Below are positions 52,225-64,000 of a stretch of 64,000 nucleotides of DNA, piece by piece; within the stretch, counting starts at the first letter, position 1, and each line of letters opens with the position of its first letter. Source of the stretch: Amaranthus tricolor. Its lineage: Eukaryota; Streptophyta; Magnoliopsida; Caryophyllales; Amaranthaceae. Made by a program: the position numbers and the translations under genes. The notes beneath the pieces were generated by a model. The model made no database searches. It had not been told where the DNA came from and worked only from the letters and a program-made list of their open reading frames with translations. Location of the stretch: contig NC_080057.1 in the NCBI RefSeq assembly GCF_026212465.1, positions 10,945,319 to 11,009,318 of the forward strand. Direction: 5' to 3'.

Positions 52225-54750
52225 CTCAAATGCAAGAAAGGGATCTACATCCAGAGCCACATTTCCAAAATGGATAGCAAGAAAGGTACACAAATTCGAT
52301 TTTATGCGTTTTTAAGCGTTTTAGTCAATTTCGCGCGTAAAGTAGGTCAAAATTGGTTTGTTATGCACGAAACTTCGCACACAAGACTATTTGGCATATA
52401 TTATTTGTGTTAAAATGGTTAGAATTGAAAATAATAGTCATATGCTAGAAATTAGAAGTTAAGTTGCGATTTTAAGGGTTTTTAAGCGTTTTTGTCAATT
52501 TCGCGCGTAAAGTAGCTCAAACTTTGTTTGTTTTGCACGAAACTTGGCACACAACACTATTTGGCATATATTATTGTGTTGAAATGGTTAGAATTGAAAA
52601 TAATAGTCATATGCTAGAAATTAGAAGTTAAGTTGCGATTTTATAGGTTTTAAAGAGTTTTTTCAATTTCGCGCGTAAAGTACTCAAACTTGGTTTTGAT
52701 GCGAAATCGGGGCTGATTAAGGCCTTGGTTATGCAAGGATTAATGTTTTGCGTATGCTTTGATTAATGACACAGTCAAAAACTACAAATGATCATGAAAA
52801 GAACACGAAACAACCACAAACACTTAAACAAAATTCTGATCTAGCAAACTGTCGAGCAGCCCTCCTTCAGCTCAGCTTCTAGGAGTCCACGGGGATTATT
52901 AGAAAGGTTTTAGGACCTGGATAGCTAGATCCAAGTACCAAGATTCCATTTCCACTTTAGCCTAGGTCCTGGATGCATAGGATTGGTCTCCACGTGTCGT
53001 GCAAGGTGGTCTGGTCACTAGTTTGCTGCTGTGTCAATTTCGCGCATAAAGTAGGTAAAACATGATTTGTTATGCATGAAACTTGGCACACAACACTATT
53101 TGGCATATATTATTGTGTTGAAATGGTTAGAATTGAAAATAATAGTCATATGCTAGAAATTAGGTGTTAAGTTGCGATTTTAAGGGTTTTTAAGCGTTTT
53201 TGTCAATTTCGTGCGTAAAGTAGGTCAAACATGGTTTGTTATGCACGAAACTTGGCACACAACACTATTTGGCATATATTATTGTGTTGAACTGGTTATA
53301 ATTGAAAATAATAGTCATATGCTAGAAATTAGAAGTTACGTTGCGATTTTAAGGGTTTTTAAGCGTTTTTGTCAATTTCGCGCGTAAAGTAGCTTAAACT
53401 TTGTTTGTTATGCACGAAACTTGGCATACAACACTATTTGGCATATATTATTGTGTTGAAATGGTTAGAATTGAAAACAATAGCCATATGCTAGAAATTA
53501 GAAGTTAAGTTGCGATTTTATGGGTTTTAAAGCGTTTTTTTCAATTTCGCGCGCAAGGTACTTAAACTTGGTTTTGATGCGACACCAGGGCTGATTAAGG
53601 CCTTGGTTACGCAAGGATTCATGTTGTGCGTAAGCTTTGATTAATGACACAGTCAAAAACTACAAATGATCATGAAAAGAACACGAAACAACCACAAACA
53701 CTTAAACAAAATTCTGATCTAGCAAACTGTCGAGCAGCCCTCCTTCAGCTCAGCTTCTAGGAGTCCACGGGGATTCTTAGAATGGTTTTAGGACCTTGAT
53801 AGCTAGATCCAAGTACCAAGATTTAATTTCCACTTTAGCCTAGGTCCTGGATGCATAGGTTTGGTCTCCACGTGTCGCGCAAGGTGGTCTGGTCACTAGT
53901 TTGCTGCTTTGTCAATTTCGCGCGTAAAGTAGGCCAAACATGGTTTGTTATGCACGAATCTTGGCACACAACACTATTTGGCATATATTATTGTGTTGAA
54001 ATGGTTATAATTGATAATAATAGTCATATGCTAGAAATTAGAATTTAAGTTGCGATTTTAAGGGTTTTTAAGCGTTTTTGTCAATTTCGCGCGTAAAGTA
54101 GGTCAAACATGGTTTGTTATGCACGATACTTGGCACACAACACTATTTGGCATATATTATTGTGTTGAAATGGTTAGAATTGAAAATAATAGTCATATGC
54201 TAGAAATTAGGTGTTAAGTTGCGATTTTAAGGGTTTTTTAGCGTTTTTTTCAATTTCGCGCGTAAAGTAGCTCAAACTTTGTTTGTTTTGCACGAAACTT
54301 GGCACACAACACTATTTGGTATATATGATTGTGTAGAAGTTGTTAGAATTGAAAATCATAGTCATATTCTAGAATTTACGTGTTAAGTTGTGATTTTTAT
54401 GCGTTTTTAACCGTTTTTGACACTAACATCTATTTTCTCTTAGTGCTTTCAACCACCTTCTTCTTCCGTTGACTGCGGCTACTACGCGCTGAAGTATATG
54501 GACGATATTATAAATTCCGTGAAGGACTTTGGAGTCGAAAATATAGATGCCGTAAGTATTTAATTTGTTACGTTCTTAATTAAATATATTATTGGTAAAA
54601 TCTAATGTTTATTTCTATATTAATCTTTTATTTTAATATTATATATAGGTTTTAAACGACATTCCGAGGGAAACACGCCCTTTGAGAAGTGAAGAGATGC
54701 GCGAATTAAAAGACAAGATTGCCGCGTATCTTGCTAATATTTGTCCTTGA
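52225..54750 (+). pseudogene. CACTA-3 Ulp1-like protease, last exons only
   Basis: Exon 52225-52286 ([17 protein letters not shown], ends before GTACAC), exon 54444-54551 (CFQPPSSSVDCGYYALKYMD, the catalytic Cys block) and exon 54649-54750 (VLNDIPRETRPLRSEEMREL, ending in TGA at 54748-54750). Splice sites are GT-AG. The His/Asp exon and everything upstream are absent. Nearly identical to CACTA-2 in these exons. Confidence 0.8.
52290..54420. repeat. Higher-order tandem array in CACTA-3 intron
   Basis: The 170-bp unit (in plus orientation TTTTTAAGCG, TCAATTTCGCGCGTAAAGTA, CATATGCTAGAAATTAGAAG) recurs about nine times. Twice, at about 52690-53035 and 53570-53910, a block of about 350 bp unrelated to the unit intervenes (contains GGGCTGATTAAGGCCTTGGT and GAGCAGCCCTCCTTCAGCTC). 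The pattern [3 units + block] repeats with a period near 878 bp. Confidence 0.85.
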
Positions 54751-55256
54751 TAAATTGCAATTAGTATAGATTATTTTTTATACTTTAATGTATAGATTAT
54801 TTTTTATACTTTAATATTATATTATATATACGAGCGAAAGTTTATTATTACAAAGAGATTAATGTTGATTATCTGTGATTATCATTGGATTAATCATTGT
54901 TATTACATTGTATTATTATTGCATTATTATAAGGATAAAATGGAAAAAGAAAAAAAAAAGAGAGTTATTTGCTGCAATTTTGCCCCTGACCGCAGCAAAT
55001 AACCCCCCTTATTTGCTGCGGTTCTTGCCCCTGACCGCAGGAAATAACCCTCCTTATTTGCTGCAATTTTTGCCTATGACGGCAGCAAATAATGCCCTTA
55101 TTTGCTACGGTTTTGAACCGCAGCATTTAAAGTAGGACATTTGCTGCTATCACTATTGCTGGGGGCCAAAACCGCAGCAAATGAGGTTTTTTATATTGAA
55201 TCTGATTATGGTTTCTTTGCTTTGATTTTGGGTCAAGGATTACAAATTCTTATTTT

Positions 55257-55900
55257 CCATGGACAAGGGAAAAAGACTAGCTGGTGAGGGGAGTAATACC
55301 CTAGAAGAACCGTGGAAAGCTTTAGTAAATGTGCCAGTCTGGATAGAAATAGAAGCACTAAAAATTTAGGACAAAAAGGAAAGAGAGAGTGAGCTAGCCT
55401 ATAGGAATAGGATGGTGTTGATCCACAAGAAGTCTCGTCAAGTTTATGAGGGGATTTTAGCTGAGTAAGGAGCCAATAGGAATGAAAGACTAATGCAATT
55501 GGACTTGGAGATTGATAGATTGAATAGGAGAACAGAGGTTGTTGAGATCTTAGCGGAGGTCGGTGGGATAGTCGCACCAAACCCCGAGGGACGTCATAAT
55601 ATTGAGGTTGTTGGAGTAGAGGCTGAGATTAATAAGGAAGTTGCTACGAGAATTGACCCTGACGTAATTCTAGATATGGATTTCGATGAAGAAGATCCCG
55701 AGGAAGAGGCCGAGGAGTTTTATGAGGCTAAACCTGAGGGGGGTTATGTTGCTGATATGGAGGTAGAAGTTGCTGGAGGAAAGGAGATTATGAGTCAGAG
55801 CGACAGTGACATTATGATGTGGGAAGAAGGACCACCAAAACCAGAAGAGATTATGAGTGAGAGCGATAGTGAAATTATGATATATGGATATTTTGTTTGA
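55257..55900 (+). pseudogene. Gypsy C extra ORF upstream of gag
   Basis: Starts MDKGKRLAGEGSNTLEEPWK at ATG 55257. TAG at about 55366 and TAA at about 55467 interrupt it; it is then open from 55493 to the TGA at 55898 (MQLDLEIDRLNRRTEVVEIL, then acidic DFDEEDPEEEAEEFYE). Ends in repeated SDSDIMMWEEG / SDSEIMIYG. A small acidic protein before gag is seen in some plant Ty3/gypsy lineages; function unknown. The lineage is not certain. Confidence 0.5.
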
Positions 55901-56354
55901 GAAGTTTTCTTTATATGTATTGGATAATCTGATTTCCAAAGAACAATTGTTATTTTGGGGATTTGTACCCAAACATTTTGGAATGTAATAATACATTATG
56001 AAAGAGTATGCTGATTCTGAACTAGAATTTCTTCTTGAAACGTCATTGCTCTTTATATTTTTTTTTGAATTATTTATACTCTATTCTCATCAATTAGGAA
56101 TGTCAAATTTTGATTCAATGTGTTATAGATACTTGTTGAATATTGAACACTATTATAGTCAATTATTACTTAAAATTAGTGAAGACTTATGATTTAATTG
56201 TCAGACTCAATATTTTAAGTCCGTCAACAATTAGGAAAATCCTCATTATTTCGAAAAATTAATATTAGCCTCTAAACGTTGTTCAGACTCGAAATAAAAG
56301 TAAAATCTTTATATATATTTTGTTCTATTTATAATGCAGTATACTTTTCATCAT

Positions 56355-56930
56355 GCCTCCATTTTTGAGAAGAAACAGAAATAGTAGTGACTTTGACCGT
56401 GTACTTCGAAACTTAGTCTAAGCCTTAGCTGGTGCGAGAAACCCCAGACAAAATTCTCAAGAAGAGAGAGCTTGATATTTAATTAAAAGAATAGCCTAGA
56501 GTAAGCCCTCGTCTTGTAATGGAAAAGGAGAACCTTCTACTCTAGAAAGCTGGCTCTGAGAATTCGATAAACTCTTTAGCGTGGTTCGATGCCCCGCAGA
56601 ATTTATGGTTGACCAGGCTGCATTCTTCCTTGTCGAAGATGCTGACTAATGGTGGACACACGGTAAGATGAGACTGATAGAGGAGAGTGGTAATGAGTTA
56701 AATTAGGAAGGTTTTAAGAGAGCATTAAAAGACCAATTTTATCCCCATGCACGAGGAAAGATAAATCTAATGAGTTTGCTAGATTTGAGATAGGAAACTT
56801 AACAATGGATGTGTATTATAAAAAATTTATGGAGCACCTAAAAATTTTTCCAGAGGACGTCCCAACTGAAGTAAAGAAAATTCAGTGTTTCGAGTTGGGC
56901 TTATCATAATGAAATTCAGAAGCATATTGA
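56355..56930 (+). pseudogene. Gypsy C gag fragment
   Basis: From ATG 56355 the frame reads MPPFLRRNRNSSDFDRVLRN, later KGEPSTLESWL, then EFDKLFSVVRCPAEFMVDQA and FFLVEDAD-stop-WWTHGK: the Ty3/gypsy gag core. At least six in-frame stops (TAA, TGA, TAG). Homology fades after LKDQFYPHARGK. Confidence 0.8.
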
Positions 56931-57600
56931 AAGTGATAGGTATGGCAAGGTTGTTAAAATTGGGATTTTACTTTGAATTGAAAGCAGCTCTCAGAATTGG
57001 ATCGTAAAGTTGAATCATAAAATCGATTGATTCTACAAATTTTGTTGTTTTAAGACGTAAGAGTTGTTTGTATTTATTGTTGAGACATTTTCGATGTGAA
57101 AAACACGAAGATTCATTTTTATCAATTATTTTTGCAATAATTCATAAAACATCTATTTTTCACTTGGGATTCAATATCCATATCATATTAAAAAAAAGAC
57201 AAATTGACTTAATGTCTACAAAAACCTAGACAAATAGAGTGCATAAATTAGTTTTTACCACTAAGAAACTTTTTTTGCACACTTTAGATATTAACGACAT
57301 TACAAAAGCAATAATGTTTAACAATATTACACAAACAATTTATTAATGCTAACTTAGATAAATTCATAATATTATCGATTCTATAATTAGAAATAAAAGA
57401 AAGAAAATTAAAAGGAAAAAATCAATTACAAGTGGGGTTTGGGATGAATGACTCAAATGTTTGAGTAAATATGAAGAAGAAAAAAATGATGAGAATAATT
57501 GCAGAAAATGACAAAAAAAAGGTGAAAACAAGTTGTGAAAAGACATTTTTCTAATTTGAAAATATCAAACAGGTCAAGAACTGTTGCATGACCTATAATA
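56931..57600. other. Unassigned AT-rich DNA
   Basis: Between the gag fragment of gypsy C and the oppositely oriented gypsy D. No gene or clear repeat seen. Confidence 0.3.
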
Positions 57601-58577
57601 TTTAAGAAACGTCGATTATCACCCACTTAAATTTCATCCGGCCGACGTTGAAGTTCGGCATACGATTTTTGTCTATCTTGGGCTACCTTAATTTATCTCG
57701 TATCAATTTCACTTTCTCAGTCATTTGAACAAACATTTCAAGTCCTAAGGTGGCAGATTTAATAAAATTATCCCGACACACAAGACTATGACACTTACGA
57801 CCATAAAGGGCTTCAAAAGGGGCCATTTGAATCATAGATTGATAACTATTATTATAAGAGAACTCTACCAAATCCAATTGTTCATCCTATGAACCTTGCC
57901 ATTACATGGCTATCGCTCTCAACATGTCCTCTAGTGTTTGATTGACACGTTATGAAGAAGTATGGTCCCCATCACCTGTTGAAGTGATTTCCAGAATTGT
58001 GACAAATATCTCGTATCTCGATAAAAAAACAATAGCATGAGGCATCCCATGATAACGAGTCACGTACCTAATATAAGCACGAGCAAGTTGTTCCATACAA
58101 TAATGGAAAAAAATCTCAATTGCTACGGTTTTTTGCCCATCATAAGTTGCGGTTTTGGCCCACAATACTTGTGCTAGCAGCAAATAAGAGAAAGTTAAAT
58201 GCTGCGGTTTAACATCGCAGCATATAAGAGACTATATGCTGTGGTTCTAGGTGAACCGCAACATATAGTCCCCGTTTTGCTTACAAAAAACGGGACTATA
58301 TGTTGCGGTTCACCTACAACCGCAACATATAGTGCATATTTTTTTTTCATTTTATATTAATTGCCCAATAAATATTAATAACTATATATATAATAATTAT
58401 TACACTAATCATCGTTCTATATTTTTTCAATCATCACCAAAATTTTCTCATACAACTCCAAATTAATCATCACTTAATTATATACATACAACTCAAAATT
58501 AATATATATTAACATATGTTTTATAATAATTGTAATTTACACAATTAAAAATATATATATTTACAATCTAACAATTG

Positions 58578-58860
<283 letters not shown>

Positions 58861-59329
58861 ATATACTTGTATATATATTTACAATATACTATCTTATGCC
58901 AAAATTCGATTGAAATACGTCGATCTAGCTTGTCCTTCATTTCATCGATGAATCGATGCATGTCAAGGAACACAAATCTAACATTGTAGCTAAACAAAAT
59001 AGAGAACATGAGGAAATCACAAAAAATATAGCTCAAACTCTTATTCGGACTTATGACGACTTAACTTATTCTAACTAATTACAAATGACACATATACGTT
59101 AAACTTTAAGATTCATACTTATACAACCCACTACAATTTATAACAAAATACAACATAATTTCAATATGCCATAAACTATAACATTTATACTGATATATGC
59201 ACAATAATATAATTATTCTATCATCATAAATCCATCAACTAGTCATATTACCAACATTTCAAGTGAGATTCACATAAGTAGCATCTAAAAATGAGAAATT
59301 CATTCTACATACCTAGCATAACTAGATTC

Positions 59330-60190
59330 ACATAACACAAACAAACTTAGATTTTTTTACAAAACTTAGAATTACAAAAATAGATTCACCTAACCAAAAC
59401 AATCCATAAAAGCACAGCCCATGATTTAATCCATAACAAAAACAAACTTAGAATTACAAATTTAGATTCATATAACACAAACAAACTTACATTGTTTATT
59501 AATCTTAGAATAACAAACTTAGGTTCACATAACAAAAACGATCTATAAAGGCATAACCCATGATTTAATCCATAACAAAAAAAATCTATAAAGGCATAAC
59601 CCATGATGTAATACATTACAATAACAAACTTAGAATTACAAACTTAGATTCACATAACACAAACAATCCATAAAAGCACTACTCATGATTTAATCCATAA
59701 CATAAACGAACTTAGAATTACAAACTTAGATTCCCATAAAACAAACCAACTTAGATTTTTTACAAAACTTAGAATTACAAACTTAGATTCACATAACAAA
59801 AATAATTCATAAAAGCACAACCCATAATTTAATCCATAACAAAAAAAAACTTGGAATTAAAAACTTAGATTCACATAACCCAAACAAACATAGATTGTTT
59901 ACAAAACTTAGAATTACAAACATAGATTCACATAACAAAAAATAATCCATAAAAGCACAACCATGATTTAATCCATAACAAAACAAACTGAGATTCACAT
60001 AACACAAACAAACATAGATTGTTTACAAAACTAGAATTACAAACTTGGATTCACATAAGAAAAACAATCCACAAAAGCACAAAGAAACATTTAATCCATA
60101 ACAAAAAATAAACTTAGAATTACAAACTTAGATTCACATAACACAAACAAACTTAGATTCACATAACAAAAGCAATCATTTAATCCATAA
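59330..60190. repeat. Minisatellite in CACTA-4
   Basis: CTTAGAATTACAAACTTAGA recurs about eight to ten times with alternating 82- and 58-bp spacing (about 140-bp compound unit); other words are TCACATAACACAAACAAACT and CATGATTTAATCCATAACA. Not related to the 170-bp unit. Confidence 0.88.
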
Positions 60191-61564
60191 ACTTTACACA
60201 ACCCATTACTTACAAAACGAAATTATACATTAAAAGGTTGAAGAAAATAAAAAGAGGAATTATACCTTAGATTGTTTACAAAGCACTCTTATTTTATGCT
60301 TCTAAGAATAGCTTCACATACCTTCACATACCAATCTCCAAACACTAATTTTGATATATGATTTCTATTACCATCAAAAAACCCAAGTGAGATTCACATA
60401 ACTAGCATAAAAAAAAAAGCGCTAAAATACCTTGAATCTTGAAAAACAAAAAGGTTGAAGAAATTAAGAAGACAAATTATACCTTAAAAAAGAAGCCCTA
60501 AAAAACTGATATTCATGCGTAAGTGAAGAAGAAGAATAACAACAACCATTTTCGTGGGTTTTCATGAAGTTAAAGGTTGAAGAAGAAGGTTGAAGAAGAA
60601 CAAGAAGAGCAACAACTTTTCATTGGTTGTAGAAGAAAGTTGAAGAACATGAAGAGCAGCAACTTTCGTGGGTTTTGAAAAAACAGTAGCATTTTTGTCG
60701 GTTTTTGAAATATAGGATATATGCTGCGATTCATAGAGGAGCGCAGCATTTAAAACATTATATGCTATGGTTTTCTGTGAAACACAGCATATACCCATTT
60801 TTTTTGCTTATTTTTTCTATTACTTTTATGCTGCGTTTTTTTTAAAACTGTAGCATATGGTGCGTAACATATAAGGTTTTTTCCACTAGTGATAACCCAT
60901 TTATAATTCATTGGAATAAACCTTGCCGACGCAAAGAGTATCATTGTCGGCTCTTGTTCGTGGCAATCCCAACATAAAGTCTATGAAAATGCCGTCCTAT
61001 TTCCACACTGGATATATGTCTTTAAAGTCACAAATTACTAGAATATCTTCACGTCAGACCTCTCGATTATCTACTTTACTCACACTACACAAAAACCATG
61101 GGTGTCCCTGCTTGATGAATTTATTCATAACTAATGATGACATAATTTTTGTTTTGGGTCCCTTGGGAAACTTTCTGTGTTTAACTCTCTCTCCTCGGTG
61201 TCCACTCAATGTTACCGTTTGTTCCTCACAATCTATCACAACTTTGTATTTACCGAATCAATCCATCCCTAGGATAACGTCTAAATTGCCCATTGCTAAA
61301 GAAAACAAATCACTTAAAAATTTTATTTTTCCTATCCTTACTAGCAATTTGTAGAACAACATATTACAATGAAAGGTCTCTCCAGAAGGAATAACAACTG
61401 AAAAAGATGTTTTCTTGGGTTTTTCCAATCCTAAGTCCTTAATTCTAGACTTAGAAATGAAAGAGTACGATTCACCAGAATCAAATTGAACTTTGGTATT
61501 TGGCCCATCATAGAACCCCTTTATAAAACGAGTCTCTACACATTTAAGGCCCACAACCTATTAA

Positions 61565-62110
61565 TACATTTTAGCCCAAACCCTTTAACTTTAATTAGAT
61601 CACTTTAATTAGCGTATAATGTACAAATAACATTTAATCCACTTCTTGAAAACTGCCATGGTATGCAGATATTGTTACGTACATTGTTACCTACATTGAA
61701 AGTGAAGCTGTGAATGATGTTCAAAGTGAATCTGAATGATGTACATAAAAAACGTATTTAAAACTTTGTTATTTGTACAATCATATGAATCACACTTACT
61801 TATATCCTCAATGTTATTCGTAATTAATTTATGATTTGTAAATGTACATAAAAAAGTGGATTAACATTTAAATACAATCATATGAATCATACTCACTTAT
61901 ATTTAAACTTGTAATTAATTAAAACTGCAGGTATAATATCTGCATACCATGGTAGTTTTAATTAATTACAAGTTTAAATGTTATTTGTATTTACAAGTTT
62001 AAATGTTATTTGTACAAAAAACATTTAATCCACTTCTCAAAAACGTCTTTATACATCTTTAATTAGATCAGTTTTAATTAGCCCAAACCCTTTAACTTTA
62101 ATTAGATCAC
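61565..62110. repeat. Nested direct and inverted repeats
   Basis: A perfect 26-bp inverted repeat (61901-61926 / 61954-61979; loop 27 bp) has its loop and inner arm matching, inverted, 61651-61673 with one mismatch. AACATTTAATCCACTTCT occurs at 61629 and 62017, and TAGCCCAAACCCTTTAACTT at about 61570 and 62078. GTGAAGCTGTGAATGATGTT occurs at 61701 and 62130, just outside. Confidence 0.8.
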
Positions 62111-62116
62111 TTCTTT

Positions 62117-63633
62117 AGTTCAAGTGAATGTGAAGCTGTGAATGATGTTCTAAGTGAAACTGAATCGGAAACTGATGACAATGAGGAGGAAGAAAAAGGT
62201 ATTTTTTTAAATGTGTCCCTATTATTTTTGTGTGTGTTTCTTGTTGTTACTTTCCAACAATTTATTACCTTTTAATTGTTTCATGTTGTTCTTCATTGAG
62301 TGTTATTGTACTTAAAATTTTATTTTTTCTATTATAGAAATTAAAACAAAGATGAGATTATGAATAGAAGGAAAGGAAAACAATCAACAGATTTGCATTT
62401 TAAGAACTTTAACCTATATAAATTTTTTTTTTGCTTGCTTTAAAACAAATTATTTTTCTTTGTAGATGTTCAAAGTCAATCAACTTATAGGTTGACTAGA
62501 AGTTGTGCTATGCAACTAAATTTAGCTTGTCAAAAAACTATTGTTGGCAAAAATATGCAATTGGTAAAGCATAATTCGAAGAAAGATGTTCCATCTACGT
62601 CTATTGTTGTTAAACTTCAAGAGTTAGTGATCTAAAACTGTTATTTTTAATCATTTTATTTTGTTGTGTAGTGCATCTTTATGTATACATCTTGTAAGAG
62701 AGTTGCTATCGACGATAATTATGTTGCTTTTTAATTAGTTTTGGTTGTTAGTAACATATTTTTAATATTTCTTATGTGGTAGGCGAAAAGAATCCTTTCA
62801 TTTATTTTCAAATGCGGGGGGACTTACGATTTTAGGTGATGTGATGTCTTTGAAACAAAAAGAAGATTTGAAAGAAATTGAGTTTGATGGTTTATTGCAT
62901 GTTAATTTGTTGAAAAGCTTTCATGGTATTGTACCTTGGTTCATCAAACAATACGACACTAAGACAAGTGTATTTATTGTGAATGAAACCACCATGTTTA
63001 CAATAACAGTGTTTGATATATCTGACATTTTTGGTTTGCCAATCAATGAATCAAACCATTTTATTGAAACTAGTAGGCAAAGGAAGAATAATCCTGATTC
63101 TTATTTGGTTGACCAATGGAGGGAAAAACTAGATGATTGTCAAAGTAGGGAAATATCTTCGCAAAAATGATTTGATAAGATTGTGACTAATTTAAGGGAT
63201 GGAAGACCTGATTTTAAATGGTTCTTTGTAATGTATGTGTTGGTTACCTGATTGTGCCCCACTCCTCACAAACAAGTAGATTAGAGCTTAGTTAAGCCTT
63301 TGGATGATGTTGATGCAATAGGATCTTTGGATTGGTGAGGTTCGGTGTTGAAAAAGCTTAGGAAAAATGTGAAAAGGGCACAAAATAAGGAATTGAAATA
63401 CATTCATGTTTGCGTTACTCTCTTGGAATTTGAATTTTATCATAGGTTTAGTATGAGGGGAGTTTGGCGTTCAAAAGAATTACCTTGAGTACAACACTGG
63501 ACCTATGATCTGTTGAAAGAGAGAGCTAAATCTGAATTGAAAGCAAGATCTATGGGCCTTGGGGAGTTTGATTCATCTACATACCCAATCACTTCAAAGA
63601 AGATAAAGAGGAACATTATCCAATTTCCATAAT
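62117..63633 (+). pseudogene. Uncharacterised plant mobile-domain-type gene, broken
   Basis: Exon-like blocks: 62117-62199 (acidic, ETESETDDNEEEEK, then GTATTT), 62465-62631 (DVQSQSTYRLTRSCAMQLNL) and from 62783 after a TAG acceptor (RKESFHLFSNAGGLTILGDV, KEIEFDGLLHVNLLKSFHGI, VPWFIKQYDTKTSVF, ITVFDISDIFGLPINESNHF, LVKPLDDVDAIGSLDW, LKYIHVCVTLLEFEFYH, HWTYDLLKERAKSELKARSM). This layout is met in many plant proteins linked to transposons with Ulp1-type proteases; I cannot name a family with certainty. From 63167 stops appear: TGA 63167-63169, then TGA, TAG, TGA, TGA, mostly at likely Trp or Arg codons. Confidence 0.5.
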
Positions 63634-64000
63634 GAAATGTGCAACAACAAGATTATTTGTAGATCCCTTTGTCGCAAGGGTACAAGATGGTTACCGATAA
63701 GGAGATTCATAATGAGTTAAACGATGTGAGTTTACTTTTAATTTACTAATACTGTTACGTTTTAAGTCTTTTAAGACTTATAACGTTTCGTTCTAAGAGT
63801 TTCATGTTACTTTTTGCAAAACTTTTTATGTTCATTTTTACAGATTCAAGTTTAAGCTTCTATCTTATAATTATTGTTACTATTTTAAATAGTTTTCATT
63901 TTTACTGATTAATGTTCATTGTTGCAAATAGTTTTAAGTTCATTTGTTTATGTCAAACCATTTAACTTTAGCTTTTTAATAATTTTACGTTAATCCAGAA
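63634..64000. other. Nothing recognised to the window end
   Basis: AT-rich, TTTTAAGTT-rich; might be intron of the preceding gene. Confidence 0.3.

Larger units (their letters stand above)
50986..55193 (+). mobile_element. CACTA-3, deletion derivative, plus orientation
   Basis: Left end CACTAGTGGAAAAAATTG (50986). The right end reads AAATGAGGTTTTTTA (55193), matching the family but lacking the last CCACTAGTG. Target duplication TAT at 50983-50985 and 55194-55196. 4,208 bp. TNP2 and the first half of the second gene are gone; the last protease exons and the tandem array remain. A short open stretch at 51822-52061 (MTNDDVLGDKIPVQQEL) is unrecognised. Confidence 0.88.

Overview
The window is AT-rich plant nuclear DNA made almost entirely of transposable elements, many inserted inside one another. 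The host is an angiosperm, probably a eudicot; an Amaranthaceae-like genome is a guess. No feature looks like an intact single-copy host gene. The only host-gene sequence recognised is a broken fragment of a UBP12/13-type ubiquitin protease carried inside a transposon.

Layout, left to right. 1-3493: minus-strand Ty3/gypsy element cut by the window edge (gag, primer site, 2.9 kb LTR). 4783-15211: CACTA-1 (TSD TAT), with a hAT transposon at 8049-11707 inside it. 16052-29505: CACTA-B1 of a second family (ends CACTACAAGAAAA, TSD TAA), with CACTA-2 (16822-24650, TSD TTA) inside it. 30658-45952: a small copia LTR split by a third-family CACTA element, 30717-45778 (TSD TAC). That element carries the UBP12/13 fragment, whose first exon is split by a SIRE-type copia retrotransposon, 33715-44255 (TSD GGTAA). 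46155-47790: long-inverted-repeat element holding a PIF/Harbinger-like MITE (47160-47709, TSD TTA). 48664-56930: plus-strand gypsy element (LTR, PBS, extra ORF, gag) with CACTA-3 (50986-55193) in its leader. 57603-61554: minus-strand gypsy pol remnant with CACTA-4 (58098-60891, TSD ATA) in its integrase. 62117-63633: broken gene of an uncharacterised plant mobile-domain type.

CACTA-1 to CACTA-4 are one family (ends CACTAGTGGAAAAAA). Each has arrays of TTTGCTGCGGT / ACCGCAGCAAA palindromes just inside its ends. The full gene set, pieced together by comparing copies, is a TNP2-type transposase plus a multi-exon second gene that joins a Transposase_24-like region to a Ulp1-like cysteine protease. 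A late intron of the second gene holds a tandem array of a unit of about 170 bp, next to long TA repeats; in CACTA-3 the array has become a higher-order repeat.

Nearly every coding region is broken by nonsense changes, frameshifts or internal deletions. The clear exception is the 568-codon accessory ORF of the copia element. The strongest leads are the gene-capturing CACTA, the satellite-like intron arrays, the subterminal palindromes, and the intact accessory ORF with a promoter-like leader.
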